A DNA stretch of 64,000 nt from Actinomadura bangladeshensis (GCF_004348335.1 NZ_SMJW01000002.1:1-64000); one strand, 5' to 3'; shown: positions 34,776-52,015, numbered from the stretch's first letter. The notes: generated by a model not told the origin, from the sequence alone. Numbers and translations: made by a program.

Positions 34776-37534
34776 CTATCCGGTGTCGGAGCTGACAGTC
34801 GGGGAAGTGTGCGTGACCTCCTCGAAGTGCGCGAACAAGCGGAGTAGCACCTCGGCGTCTAGGGCGGCGTAGGTCACCTGGCTTTCGGTAAGCGGCCGCC
34901 GGGTCCAGTCGCCGGTCTGCTCCCTCTTGTCGAGTTCCACACCAAGCTCGCGCGCGCAGACTTCGCGCAGGCTGTGTCCGCTCTCGCCACGTCGGAGCCG
35001 GATCGATATTTCGCGAGTATCGACCAAACCGTCCAGCGTGAAGCCCTGTCGGCCGAGGACCTCACGCTCGAACGAGGCGTAGTGGATCAGCTTCGTCGTC
35101 TCACCATTCGCGAGCAGCTGGCTGAGAGGCTTTAGATCGGGCAGCTCGAGCGCATCGATGAGGTAGGTTGCCTCGCGGCCTGCTATCTGAATTAGGCAGA
35201 GGGTGCGTCTCGCCAGTGTTGTCTCGACATCGAGGCCGACGACGGGCTCGGATGCCAAGGCAGCGACCGCCTTCGTGAGCTGTGACGGCGTTCGCACCCA
35301 TATCAGCGCCCGGTCTTCCTCTCGGCGCAGGAGCGGCAGCTCCGCTGGCGTCTCCGGAAGCTGGGTGATCCGCTCTGCATTACTTTCCGTCAGAGTCCGG
35401 ATGCTATTGGGCAGCCGTGGGAGGCGGGTCTCACCGTTCGAGAGCCATCGCCAGGCTCCGCCGACGTCGAGCAGGTAGCTCGCGACTACCTCGCGCTCGA
35501 CCCAGGGCGGCATCAGCGGCTGGAACTTGCTGAGGCGGTAGCCCGGGAGCGACTCGGCGACCTGCGCCCAGAGGCGCTCATCCTCCCAGAACTCGGGTTC
35601 CTCTAGCCTGCCGAGCGCGTCACGGAAGCGGTCTCTGTCAACGGCAGCGCCGCGTATTTTGACCAGGAAGTTGTCGGAGATGACCTGCCAGTCTCCTGCG
35701 ACTGCTTCGAGCGCATACCGGAGCGTCGCGTTGATGCGCCCGCCGGCGAAGGTCCACCAGCGGATCTCCTCGTTATCGAACTCCGCGCTGCCGCGCTCGG
35801 AGCTGATTACTTCACGCATGGAAGCACGCTGATCGGTGAGGACCTTCCATGCGGCGTCATTGAGGTACGGGTAGCGCGTCTCGCTGAGCAGCACCGACCG
35901 AATGTGTTGGCAGAGGTCGAGACCGAGGAACTGGGGAAGGAACCCACCCCACGTGGGCTGGCGACCGCGGGGTGCCGCCTCGACGATGACGCGGCGGTCG
36001 GCGTGCCGTACGTGGAGGACGGCCCATGCACGCCCGCCAAGCAGGAAGCTGCTGACACCGTCGACGAGCCGGTCGACGAACGCCTGGCTGAGCGAGCCCA
36101 GGGGGCGGCCATTGGCATCTTGTACCGTGTAGGTCTGCGGGCTGGAGAAGACCGCGAAGAGTTCCATGAAGTTCTTGCGGCCGAACCGGCGCTCCGCCTT
36201 CGGCCCCAGGACCAGCCGCCCGCCGACGAGACGGAGCGAGCCATCTCGCACCATCCACGCCAGAAGGCGGTCGTATTCGGCGCGGTGAATGCCCTGGAAG
36301 TCAGGCACGCGCACCAGGTGCTCCCAGGCATCTTCTCTAGTGATTCCGTCCCCTGCGAGCGCCATAGCGAGCAACTGGTGGATGAGCACCGGCCAGCAGC
36401 GGCCGTCGAGTTCAACTGACTCGACCCAACCAGCCTTGGCGAGCTCGACCAAGGCGATTGACTGCAGCACTCCCTCGGTTGTCTCGCAGAGGAACGTGGT
36501 GTTAGACACCTGCCCAGGTCGCCGCCCCGTTCGCCCCATGCGCTGCAAGAACGAGCTAACGGTGTCTGGTGCCTCCGCCTGCAGGACCCGGTCTAGGTCG
36601 CCGACGTCGATTCCCAGCTCTAGTGTTGAGGTGCACACGATGCAGGCGTCGTCGCCTTGATGAAAGCGTTCCTCCGCGAGCTGGCGCTCTTCCCGGGATA
36701 CGGCACTGTGATGGACGAACACGGCGATGCCAGCCCGCCGCATGTGCTCTGCGGCGGCCTCCGTCGTGGACCGGGACTGGCAGAAGAGCAGGCTTTTGCG
36801 GCCCCCCGCGACCTGCGCCGCATCGTGAGAGAGCTCAGGGAGACCTCGGCGGTGGACGACGAGGATCTGCCGGGACCTCGGCTGGCTCGGCGGGCTGACG
36901 ACGCGCCCGCTCCGGCCGGACGTGCCCTGCATCCAGGTGAGGATGGCCTCGGGGTTGCCCACGGTCGCGGACAGCCCGACCCGCTGGACGTCATGCCGGG
37001 AGATGCGCGCCAAGCGCTCAATCACGCTCATGAGGTGGGCGCCGCGATCGGATCCGGCCAGCGCGTGGATCTCATCGACGATCACGGTCCGTAGGTCGGC
37101 GAAGAGCTTGCTCTCATCCACTCGTGCCGACAGGAGCATCACCTCAAGTGACTCCGGCGTCGTCATCAGGAGCTGAGCGGGCTCTCTAAGGAACCGGCGC
37201 CGGGAGTGGTCCGGCGTATCCCCGTGCCAAGCGAAGCTCCGCAGCCCAATCATCTCGGTGTAGAGCCCGAGTCGGTCCGCCTGGTTGTTCAGCAGCGCTT
37301 TGATCGGAGCGACGTACAGTGCTCCTACCCCGTCCGGTTCGTCCTCGGTGAGTTGTGAGAGAACCGGAAAAACCGCCGCCTCCGTCTTGCCGCCAGCGGT
37401 GGGGGCCAGGATGATCGCATTGTCGCCAGCAAGCAGCGCCGCTCCTGCTTCTTCCTGGACGGGGCGCAGGCTCGACCAGCCGAGCCGGGACACGATCGCC
37501 TGCTGCAGGCGTGGGGACAAACGGGCGAAGACAC

Positions 37535-37541
<7 letters not shown>
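34776..37541 (-). CDS. brxHI: BREX helicase BrxHI with C-terminal RNase D-like domain
   Basis: 921 residues from GTG 37541. An Lhr-type superfamily 2 helicase (Walker A LAPTAGGKTEA about 45-56, DEIH, SAT, QRMGRTGR) occupies about 1-420 and the Lhr-like middle region to about 740. A C-terminal 3'-5' exonuclease-like domain follows: DxE at Asp771 and Glu773 (GLDVETT), motif III YAALDAE with Tyr891 and Asp895. The motif II Asp is Glu825 (HYASFERE). The start overlaps brxD by 7 bp, last gene of the operon. BrxHI is the helicase of types 2 and 6; the exonuclease domain may process DNA, or be inactive given the altered motif. Confidence 0.9.
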
Positions 37542-38871
<1,330 letters not shown>

Positions 38872-38872
<1 letters not shown>

Positions 38873-41789
38873 CAGCTTCCCTCCCGCACGTACCGCTTCA
38901 CCCCGGCCACGACGTCGATGCGCACGACAAAGGGGGCCTTTTGGGCGTAGGACTCGAACTGGAGGGCAAAGCGGCGCAGGCCGCGCGGGCCTCCCAGCAT
39001 CGCGGCGGCCTCGTTCTCAGTGACAGTGCCATGCACCGCCAGGTGCTCGAACACCTGCCGGATCCCGGGGTCGGGGAATTGCTCCAGCCATCTCGTGTCG
39101 GCTACCGGGCTGGTCGTCGGCGGGGTGGTGGCCGATGACGTGGGCGCCCGCATCGCGGTGACAGGGAAGCGGGCGTCCGGCACGCACGGCACCACGTCCG
39201 CGATGGCGCTCGGATGACGGATCTCGATGAGCGCGCGCGTGTCCGTAGCTCCGGAAAGCCGGAAGAAGAGCTCGAAGGGCTCGCCGACGACGGCGATGAC
39301 TGCGCTGCCCGCAATCCGCGCCCTGCCACGAGTCTGGCAGAGCTCGACCTGCACATCTGCGGCGTCGGGGACGCTAACGGCGAGTTCGATCTCCTGCAGA
39401 CTTCCGAAGTCCAGTGACTGCTGCTCGATGGGCTCAACCCTGGCTTCGATGCAGTGCATCCCCGCCACGCCCTCGCGGGCCTCGGCGGTAACACCGTACC
39501 TGATGCCGCTCCCACCAGCCGCCGTGCGGTGTACCACGGTGAGCACCGGGATGACACGCTCCTGCAAGCTGTTACCACCGTGCGCGAAGTCCACCGGCCG
39601 TCGGCCGGTGTCGAAGACTGCCGTACTCTCCGGGAAGATAACGCTTGTACCCGTGCCTTCGTACTTGAGGTCCGCCAACGCGACCCTGACCTGACCTGTA
39701 TGGTCGGCCGCCACCGGTGTGAAGACGTGCCTCCGCTGCGGGTCGATCCGGCGGCCATAAGCTTGGGCGGCCGCAGTGTCGCCGTCCAGCAGAAGGAACC
39801 CGTGGTCGCTAGTGAACACGAACCGGCGCACGCCTGCTTCGCGCAGCACGCGCCAGGCAGCGCGGAGCTTCTGCAGGACGACGTCGAACACGGCAGGGCC
39901 GATGCCCTTCTCGCCGGCTTCGTCGATCTCCCGGCTGTGCACCACGACCAGCCGGGCCTGGGAAATCGACCGCTTGAGCGAAGCAGTGTTGCTGCTGACC
40001 ACCTTCTCGAGGGTGAGCCACGAGCACGTCGTGCCGCCGACCCGGTCGTGCATTGCCCGCTTGCGCGTCTCGGGGTCACATACCCGGAACTCACCCGTCT
40101 GGAAGCCTTTGACCCCGCCGGTGTCGCTAGCCAGCGAGACCTGCAGGCGGCCATTGCGCGCGACGGGTGCGAGCACGTTCATCCCCACCTCTGTCACGGT
40201 GGGGAGTTCAGCGAGCCGGGGCCGCAGCGCCGCGGTGGTGGCCGGGGTGCCCGCTATCTGGCGATAGAGCTCCTCGCCCATCTCGAACCGCAGGGCATCG
40301 ACAACGAAGTACGCGGTAGCCCCGGGCTCCTGAGCCAACGGCCGGACAACCTCGTCGAAGAGCGTCCGCTGCTGGTGCGAGGTGCCTGGCAGGAAGCCGT
40401 GGGCTGTGCAGAGTGAGTTGAACTCGCGAGCCCAAGCATCGGCCCACTCACGCCAGGCACGGCGCATTCCGTCGAGGCGCGCCCGCAGGGTCTCGAACTC
40501 GGGAAGCAGCGGGTAGAGCAAGGCCACCCGCCGCTGCTCCAGCAGCCGGTGCGCCTGATCGACGGCGGCACCACGCTCAGCATAGGCCGCCATGGCAGTT
40601 TCGATGGTTGCGTCAGCGCTCGCACCAACACCAATCCGCATCCCTGCGCGGCTGATCTCCTGGCCGAGACGAGCCGCCTCGCGGACGAGTTGCCAGGCGG
40701 ACTGCCGTGCGGGGTCATCGCGGAGCCAGAAGGATGTGTCGGCCGAGGTGGGCTCCACCCGTGGGTCAGCCCATTCGGCGGCCTGGTCGTAGGCGGCGCG
40801 GCCCAGCGCTGCCAACGCTGCCTTGAGGACCTTGTCCTCCTCGAACCGGAACGTGTCGATGGCGCCGAGGTCCTCGGCTTCGGCCTGCTCGACCTCATCG
40901 ACGAGCAGCGCCTCCGTCTCGTCGGCCGTCCGCTGGTAGAAACCCGGGTGCTGCTCCCGGAGATGAGCAGCCACGGCGCAGCAGGCATCGATAACCGGAC
41001 GCGGCAGGGTAGCAGCGGACGACAGATGGTCACTAGCTGGCGCACGCCTCAGGTCATCCGTGTACTCCACACACAACGCCCAGCTCGCCGCGGCGAACGC
41101 CACGTCCCCGGCGCGGGGCTGAGAGAGGGGGAGGGTGGCATCGCGCCAGAAGGAGGGGAGCCCAATCCAGGCAGCGAACCGCTCCCAGAGGGCGACCTCG
41201 ACATCGAGCTCGCCAATCCGCCCTGCGATGATTCCCCCAGTAAGCAGGTCATCTAGGACGGCCGTCGGGCTCATTGCCCGGAGCTGTGCCCCGATGCCGC
41301 CCTCCGCGCCTTCGAGAAGCATGCTAAGCCAGGCGTCGGCACCAGCAAGCGTCATGCCGGGCTGGGCCCGGAAGGAGTTGATCTGGTCGGGGTGCACCTG
41401 TCCCGATGCCGCCTCGGTGACGAGGGTGTCGAGCGCCTTGCGGTACCGTACGCCGGCCGCGTAGAGCTCGAAGAGTGGCGTCTGCCGAACGGTTTCCTCG
41501 GTGAAACCCGGCAGGTGGATGACAAGTGGTGCCTTCTCCGTGCCGGCGGCCACGCCGTCGAGCGCCATCATGAGCGCCAGGTGGCTGCCTCGGAACGCCT
41601 CAACCTGGTAAGGCAAGGCACCGTCGGCACGCAGCGCCTGGAGCCGTTCGACGAATTCACTGTAGGTCCCGGCCTGGTCGAGCCAGACAACGATGCCATG
41701 TCGACGCACCCGCGAGCGCAGGTCCGCCTCCAGGACCGCGGACACGGGGCCGCTGAGCCCCGACGATGGCGGGGAGGTAACCGTGGTTG

Positions 41790-41793
<4 letters not shown>
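38872..41793 (-). CDS. pglZ: BREX phosphatase-domain protein PglZ
   Basis: 973 residues. The alkaline-phosphatase-like PglZ domain is in the middle: YFVVDALRFEMGEELY with Asp499 and FTSDHGFLLLDG with Asp663-His664, metal-binding positions. The N-terminus (RRHGIVVWLDQAGTYSEFV) is the usual PglZ start. PglZ is the hallmark protein of every BREX type and is required with PglX for both self-methylation and phage exclusion. It overlaps pglX by 4 bp (ATGA). Confidence 0.93.
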
Positions 41794-46067
<4,274 letters not shown>

Positions 46068-46071
46068 CCCG

Positions 46072-49000
46072 TCACAGTAGCCGCACTCGGGCGCCGGCCC
46101 TGACTTGCCCGAGCAAGCGTTCCCTGATCTCCTCTACGAGCGCCTGCACGTCGGCCTCCGTCGCAACTTCACGATTGCGCAACTGCAGGTCGACGCGGGT
46201 GATGAGTGGCCTGTTGCCCGTGCTCAGTATGTCGTCGAGGAGGTCGTTCGCCTGATTCTCAGCACGCTGTAGTGCAACTGTGAATGGGTCCGCCAGGGCA
46301 GTCAGCGGTGGCGCGACCGCCTCGGCGGTGGTGTCGGTGACCGCCCCCGTGAAGGGCCGCAGTACGCTGTGCGCTTGATCGGCCGTGAGGATGCTGAAGC
46401 CGTCACGCGCCCGAACACGGCCACGGGCCGCCTCCGCTTGTCGCTCCTGCCACTGGAGCAGCCGCTGCCGCTCTGCGCGGTAACAGGCGAGGATTTCGGC
46501 GAGATCCTCGGCGAGCGCGCTGATGTCTAGCCAGGGCCGCTCCGCCGCGAGCTGGGTGGATACACGGGTCGCGGCTACCACGACATTCGTAGGCTCGATA
46601 CCGGCGTCCGTCAGCTGAGCCGCTTCGTACGCGAGCACTCGGTGAGCGTCCTTGACTGCCCTAATGGCATCGGTCGTCAGCTCCGCGCCGTAGAGCTGCA
46701 GCGTGTACACGCCGTCCTGCAAGGTGTCAAGGTGACTTTTGACCGCCTGCACAGTTGGTCTGGTCTGCCGGCAGTTACTGAGGCACTTCTCCAGGGCCTC
46801 GCCGAGCTTGCCGAGCACCGCTGGTCCCGGGGGAGAGCCGGGAAGCTGACTGAGTCGACTCTGGACGTCCCGGAGCTGCTGTGCTACTGCCGGGAAGTGC
46901 TGTACGACTGCATTGGCGATCTGATCATCTTCGCGATCGATGCGTGACCCGAAGCACTTCTCGAAGAACCTGCAGATGCGCGCTCGTGATTGGAAGCCGA
47001 TATCGTCTTGGCCGGCCGGAAAGATGGTGGCGCGCCGGAAGTCGCGATCCCGCTCGAAGAGGTCACGCACTCCAGCGTCGCGGATGGCGGTGATCTCTTC
47101 TCCACCCTCGGGCTGGAGGCGTACCTTGGTGGCGCGCAGCAGGCCCGCGACACAGGCCTTCACGACATTCGCCGTGTAGCCGTAGGGCGGGCCGCCGAAC
47201 CGGGCGAGGAGAGCTGTCCCGCTGCTACCGCCCTCCGACTCGATGTACTCCTGGATGCGGCGTACCACGACGCCACCACACGAGGGGACGTATCGTCCGG
47301 CGTCGAGCTCAAGGATGCCAAGGTCGCCCGTGAGGAATTTGGGCGATGGGCCCGAGAGCTCGGGTTCGACGAGCTGGAGCAGCTCGGACGGCTGGACCTG
47401 CGTTGGAATGAAGTGCGGGAACAGGTCAGGCAGTACCCGGGTAGCCGCCTGGTGGAGTGCTACGGCGAACGTCGCGCCATGGTCGGATGGCGAGATGCGG
47501 CGTCCTCGGAAGTACATCCGTCCGGCCATCCATGACGCTGCGATGGTGTCCCGTGCGCGCTTGTCGAGATCCTCGGCGCGGTTCTCCTCCTGTTGGAGCA
47601 GCAGCCTGCGGGCGGGATTCAGCGAGTCGCGGCGCGACTTGTACTTCTTGACCATCGCGCGTGAGCGGTGCAGATCACGCGCACACTCGCCTACGGCCTC
47701 GCTATCGCCGGACAGCCAGACAAGGCGGTCGTGAAGTGCAGCCTCGCCGCTCCTCGTTACCCACGTGCTCTCGGCGCGCTCCTCGGCGGCCAGGTAGCGG
47801 AAGTCGACGCGGACGGCGGCGTCGTCGCGCGAGTCAAGGAGGCTCACGTCGTCGGCGCGACGGCCGTCGGAGAACTGTCCTGCCCAAGGGAACGACCGCC
47901 CTTGGTGCTGTGGGCGATCGGGAGTAGCAAGTAGGTACTTGAGCCCTTCCTGGACGATCTCGCTGAGAGCTTCACGCGGGGCAGGGATGTCGCGGCGTTC
48001 GCGCTCCCACTCTTCGCCCGCAGAGGACTGGAGCTTGTAGCCGTGCTTCTCGGAGTACGCCAGGAGGTTGCGGCGGCGCAGCTCCTCCAGCGCCTCGGTG
48101 ACGGCGGTTACTTGATTGCCGCGATCGACCCTGTCATAGAGGCACTGCGCTACGAGCTTCGAATCGGTGGCCTGGGTCTCCTGGATGAGCTCGAGCAGGG
48201 CCACTGCCTTGGCCGCCCGCACCAGAAGCCGGTCCGTGTCAGCCGTGCATTGGCTCAGAACGCGGGCCATCGAGGCCTGCACGTCGGCGTCGAGGGCGGT
48301 GTGCTGCACCTCGTAGATCTGGTCTAGGGTCACCAGGCCGCCGACCGGCTGGTCAGCGAGGCGCTGGCTGCGGAAGAGCTCGCCGAGAAGCTGGAGCAGG
48401 CCGCGGATCGCTTGGTCGTCCCCCTGGGCCCGGGCCGAGCGGGTCCGCAGGGCGGTGGTGATCTGCAGGACAAGATCGATTTGCCCGGGGAGCATCGGAT
48501 AGACATCGATGAACTCCTCCGGAGTCACCGACTCGCAGCCGTAAGCATAAAGCTTGAGGTCGGGCCGGTTGCTCTCGAAGAGGGCGCGAAGCGGCTCCTC
48601 TGCGTCGGCACGTTTTTGCAGAAGTCGCTTGTGGACGACGTCCCTGATGTTAGTCGGTGCGAGGTGGACACGGAGGCCAGGGGGGAAGCGGTCCTTCGCC
48701 CAGACGAGGAAGGAGTCGTCCGCCTCGTCGTCGAGCTTCTGCTGCCCGAGCGCCATCAGCCAGGCGCGTCCGCGGAGCGTGGCGCCGATCGCCGTCGCAA
48801 AGGCGCGCAGCCGGTCCACGCGATCTCGGTAGGAGAGAACGTACTGGGAGACTTCGTCGATTACGAGGAAGAGAGTGGCGTCCGGGCGGCGGAACTTCAG
48901 CATGTCGCGGATGGCCGCCACGGCCTCCTCAGGTGACTCCGAGCGCGTGTGAGTGCCGCCACGACTGGTGAACCAGGCCATGGAGTCCGCGTACCGGTCG

Positions 49001-49689
49001 GGATATAGCTTGCTCATGACGAGTGAGAAATCCTCCTCGGCCAGCGAGTTCTCCTTCACACTCGCCCACGGCTTGCCGAGTACTTCCTGAGCCTGCTCCT
49101 CGAAACGAGACCACTCTCCGTCGCGCTCTAGACGCAGCTCGAAGTCCGCGACGAGAGGCTCGATGCAGTAGCCGAGCCGTCGCTGGACCTGGCGCACCGC
49201 TGCAGCATGGAGTTGCTCGCCATCGCGCGCGATGGACCCGATGTCGAAGACGACCGCCAGTGGATTGATACGCTGGCGCACCGCGTCCCACGCCGCACGG
49301 AGCTCGGCGAATTTCGGTGAGGTGTCCCGCTGCAGCCATGCCTCCGCGAGCGAGCCACCATCCGGCAGCGCAACTCCATCGAGGGAGAGGCCGAGTAGCT
49401 TGGCGAAACTCGACTTGCCAGAGCCGTAGAAACCAGAGATCCAGACGTTGGGCAGTTCGGGGCCACCGGGCTTGCCAAGCTCTTTGGCGATGCCTGTCAG
49501 CAGCCTGACGTACTGCTCGTGGATGCCCTGCGGCACGCGGCGGTGGTTCGGGTGGTCCTCGGGCCAGCCGCCGGTGACGATGTACTCAGACACCTCGGCG
49601 GCGAGCTTGTCCGGAGCCTGCTCGTGGAAGTACACGACGGGTGGGATGTCCCGCGTGATGTCGGAGGCGAAGAGGTCTCGAATCAGCAT
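46072..49689 (-). CDS. brxC: BREX P-loop ATPase BrxC
   Basis: 1205 residues. MLIRDLFASDITRDIPPVV is the family N-terminus, which decides for ATG 49689 (GAGGGG five bases upstream) over the frame's first ATG at 49701. Walker A is ISGFYGSGKSSFAKLLG with Lys92; Walker B is TLFLVIDEVSQYV. BrxC (PglY-like) is a large AAA ATPase required for BREX protection, probably organising complex assembly. It follows the brxB stop by 8 bp. Confidence 0.93.
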   Translation of the reverse strand: MLIRDLFASDITRDIPPVVYFHEQAPDKLAAEVSEYIVTGGWPEDHPNHRRVPQGIHEQYVRLLTGIAKELGKPGGPELPNVWISGFYGSGKSSFAKLLGLSLDGVALPDGGSLAEAWLQRDTSPKFAELRAAWDAVRQRINPLAVVFDIGSIARDGEQLHAAAVRQVQRRLGYCIEPLVADFELRLERDGEWSRFEEQAQEVLGKPWASVKENSLAEEDFSLVMSKLYPDRYADSMAWFTSRGGTHTRSESPEEAVAAIRDMLKFRRPDATLFLVIDEVSQYVLSYRDRVDRLRAFATAIGATLRGRAWLMALGQQKLDDEADDSFLVWAKDRFPPGLRVHLAPTNIRDVVHKRLLQKRADAEEPLRALFESNRPDLKLYAYGCESVTPEEFIDVYPMLPGQIDLVLQITTALRTRSARAQGDDQAIRGLLQLLGELFRSQRLADQPVGGLVTLDQIYEVQHTALDADVQASMARVLSQCTADTDRLLVRAAKAVALLELIQETQATDSKLVAQCLYDRVDRGNQVTAVTEALEELRRRNLLAYSEKHGYKLQSSAGEEWERERRDIPAPREALSEIVQEGLKYLLATPDRPQHQGRSFPWAGQFSDGRRADDVSLLDSRDDAAVRVDFRYLAAEERAESTWVTRSGEAALHDRLVWLSGDSEAVGECARDLHRSRAMVKKYKSRRDSLNPARRLLLQQEENRAEDLDKRARDTIAASWMAGRMYFRGRRISPSDHGATFAVALHQAATRVLPDLFPHFIPTQVQPSELLQLVEPELSGPSPKFLTGDLGILELDAGRYVPSCGGVVVRRIQEYIESEGGSSGTALLARFGGPPYGYTANVVKACVAGLLRATKVRLQPEGGEEITAIRDAGVRDLFERDRDFRRATIFPAGQDDIGFQSRARICRFFEKCFGSRIDREDDQIANAVVQHFPAVAQQLRDVQSRLSQLPGSPPGPAVLGKLGEALEKCLSNCRQTRPTVQAVKSHLDTLQDGVYTLQLYGAELTTDAIRAVKDAHRVLAYEAAQLTDAGIEPTNVVVAATRVSTQLAAERPWLDISALAEDLAEILACYRAERQRLLQWQERQAEAARGRVRARDGFSILTADQAHSVLRPFTGAVTDTTAEAVAPPLTALADPFTVALQRAENQANDLLDDILSTGNRPLITRVDLQLRNREVATEADVQALVEEIRERLLGQVRAGARVRLL

Positions 49690-49697
49690 GATGCCCC

Positions 49698-50354
49698 TCA
49701 TGGATAGATTCGTGGCCGGTAGTCGTTGTCCGGACTGAGAATGCCCATGAACGAGAGCCCAGTCGGCCCGCGCCGCTCACCCGGATAGAGCAGGACCACC
49801 GGAACGTTGCGCGTCCGGCCGTCGAGGTGGCGCAGCAAAGCTGACGACCGGATGAAGGGGTAGAGCGCTCCTGCGCGCCCGATGAGGGCGACCGTCCGGT
49901 CGATGCTGTCGGGGTGGCGGTCAGCGTACTCGCAGACGAGGCGGGAGCAGTCAGCCGCGATACCGTCCGGCCCCTCGATGAGGGGCGAGACCTTCGACTT
50001 CAGGTAGTTCAGCCCGCGCTCCGGGTCGGCGCCGGCCAGACGCTTCTCCATGGCCACGACTCGGTCAACCCAGTCCTGGCCTTGCGCCCTGACCCTGTCA
50101 ATGAACAGCTTCTGCAGGCTGATCGAGATGACCATCCAGCCGTTCGCGGCTAGGTCGGTGGTCAGCTGCTGCACCGCGCCGCGGAGCCTGAACTCCTCGG
50201 CTGGCTCGTACTGCACGATGGCGAAGCGGTAATTGCGCATCGTGCTGATGCGTGGGCCTTCTTCGTGGATGAGGTCCCGGCGCAGTGCGGTGAACGCCTC
50301 CGGCAGTGGACCATGTTGGAGCAGCGGACTCTGCTGGAACGGGGGGAGGGTCAC
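49698..50354 (-). CDS. brxB: BREX protein BrxB (DUF1788)
   Basis: 218 residues. The RFAIVQYEPAEEFRLRGAVQ region, ISISLQKLFIDRV and the C-terminal VPVVLLYPGERRGPTGLSFMG match DUF1788/BrxB. It is a small core BREX protein of unknown activity needed for defence. Its ATG overlaps the brxA stop by 4 bp. Confidence 0.9.
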   Translation of the reverse strand: MTLPPFQQSPLLQHGPLPEAFTALRRDLIHEEGPRISTMRNYRFAIVQYEPAEEFRLRGAVQQLTTDLAANGWMVISISLQKLFIDRVRAQGQDWVDRVVAMEKRLAGADPERGLNYLKSKVSPLIEGPDGIAADCSRLVCEYADRHPDSIDRTVALIGRAGALYPFIRSSALLRHLDGRTRNVPVVLLYPGERRGPTGLSFMGILSPDNDYRPRIYP

Positions 50355-51133
50355 AGGGCGGCCCCGGTCAGTCGCGAGGTGCCATCGCGGAGGGTGGCCG
50401 CTGCCCAGGCGTGCAGGTCCTGGTGACGCCAGCCAAAGTCGGTGAGGTGGCCCTGCCGCCGGAACGCGAGGCCAGGGAGCCCCCGCAGGCGCTCTGGGAG
50501 GATAGGGCCGTCAAGGCCGACCGATCTTAGGTACGGGTTGTCGAGGAGGCTTCCCTCGAACTCCGTCTCGCGCAAGAGGTACAGGAGATACTCAAGAGCC
50601 TCGTCCGGCACGCGCGGCGTCCCAATGGGGCGCGGATCCCGGTTAGACGTCACGATGGTGGCCGAGTACGCCGCGGACAGGAGCTTGCTGGCGAACTGGA
50701 TGCGCATCGTCATCGTCCAGTGGCTAGGGCCGTGCTGCCCGACCCAGGCGGCCACAAGGTCCCGAGTCACCTCGGGCCGGGCTCCCGCACGGCGCTCCGC
50801 CAGGTAGATGCCCGTGAAGTGCCGGTAGAGCGGGTCGCTGAGCTGCAGGTGCCAGTGGCAGATAACCCGGCGCGTCTCCGGCAACATGTGCTGCCAGCGG
50901 TGAAGGACGGCGAGTGCCGCAGGGAAGGCGCTGAAGCGGGCCCGCATATTGGCGAGAAGAACTTCGACGCGCGCCAGGCTCCGGGCGCCGAACCAGTACT
51001 CGTCGAACGCCTGCTGGGCGCTTACGCTCGTAACTCCTTCGGCGCGGGCCCAGAAGGCGCGTGAGTCCTCCACCTCGAGGGCGCACCGTGACAGCCGCGT
51101 GTGCATGAGGGTCGTCTCGCGCTGGGCCGTCAC
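50351..51133 (-). CDS. brxA: BREX protein BrxA (DUF1819)
   Basis: 260 residues, with FDEYWFGARSLARVEVLLANM, WQHMLPETRRVICHWHLQLSDPLY and LLDNPYLRSVGL as recognisable DUF1819/BrxA features. In other BREX systems BrxA is a small helical DNA-binding protein similar to NusB. It overlaps brxE by 4 bp (ATGA), so the genes are translationally coupled. Confidence 0.9.
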   Translation of the reverse strand: MTAQRETTLMHTRLSRCALEVEDSRAFWARAEGVTSVSAQQAFDEYWFGARSLARVEVLLANMRARFSAFPAALAVLHRWQHMLPETRRVICHWHLQLSDPLYRHFTGIYLAERRAGARPEVTRDLVAAWVGQHGPSHWTMTMRIQFASKLLSAAYSATIVTSNRDPRPIGTPRVPDEALEYLLYLLRETEFEGSLLDNPYLRSVGLDGPILPERLRGLPGLAFRRQGHLTDFGWRHQDLHAWAAATLRDGTSRLTGAAL

Positions 51134-51738
51134 AGCGCCCTCCTGAAGTGGGGAAGCGGATAGCGCTCGGCTGCCGGCGCCAGCCCCGCGACGAGCCTGC
51201 GTGCCTGCTGCCCCGCGGTCGCCGGGAGATTTCCGCTGAGCCGCCGCCCGGCCGGGGAGGCGGTTCCGCCTGCCTCGCCATGGCCGGCAACCCAGTCCCA
51301 GAAGCTATCTGGGCGCCAGCCGTCGTAGGTGATCGCGAGGCCCGGCAGTGCCTCGGCCGGCGTACGGCCCGAGCGCTTCAGGTCTGCGAGGCGCTCCTCG
51401 ATCCGCTCGTCCAGTTCGAAGCCCAGGCTGAAGAGCGAGACGATCCGGTCGGGCTGATGGTCACGGCGCCGGAGCTCCGCATCGACCCGCCGGGCAGCCT
51501 CGCGCGCGCCCTGGAGCGCGGCCCAGCGCCAGGTGGACGGCAGCAGTCGACGGAACAGGTCCTCGCCGCCGTACTCGGATGCGAGGTCGCAGCGCCACCA
51601 CCCCAACCTGCGTTCTTCTCCCGTCTCGCCCGCCCACGCCACCACGAGCTGCGAGGTAAGAGCCATGTCGATGTCCGACATCGGGATCGGCTCCCGATGG
51701 CTGCCGACTGGGGCGCCTTCCACATCGAACACACTCAT
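51130..51738 (-). CDS. brxE: BREX type 6 protein BrxE
   Basis: 202 residues. The short protein starting MSVFDVEGAP or, alternatively, MSDIDMALTSQLVVAWAGE, with RLGWWRCDLASEYGGEDLF and LLPSTWRWAALQGAREAAR, matches the small BrxE protein, which is exclusive to type 6. Function unknown. It is the first gene of the eight-gene operon; the 277 bp upstream to the excisionase-like gene must contain the promoter. I do not see an obvious -10/-35 pair there. Confidence 0.87.
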   Translation of the reverse strand: MSVFDVEGAPVGSHREPIPMSDIDMALTSQLVVAWAGETGEERRLGWWRCDLASEYGGEDLFRRLLPSTWRWAALQGAREAARRVDAELRRRDHQPDRIVSLFSLGFELDERIEERLADLKRSGRTPAEALPGLAITYDGWRPDSFWDWVAGHGEAGGTASPAGRRLSGNLPATAGQQARRLVAGLAPAAERYPLPHFRRAL

Positions 51739-52015
51739 GGCCCGACCTTATTCGCCTCCACCAGCAGCACGTAAGAGCCATGACCTCAAGGCCAGGAGCG
51801 GCCCCTCAGCGCAGAACAGCGTCGCAACGCACACTCGATGGTAGTGGCGTTTCGCGCCCCCAGCGGCGCGGAGGCGCCTGTGCCGGAGAGCAGCATGTCA
51901 GAGCTGGCCATCCGCCGAACGCCGCCACGACCAGCCTCCGGAGGACCCACGCTGGAGCCCTGCTGGCACCACCGGGGCCGTGCGGGGATCTGTCCAGATA
52001 ACCGTGCGTTCTCAT

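Noticed and set aside
51739-52015. Possible integrase remnant or leader peptide before brxE
   Set aside because: I read all frames on the minus strand and found no integrase motifs; an 11-codon frame overlapping the brxE start is too short to support.
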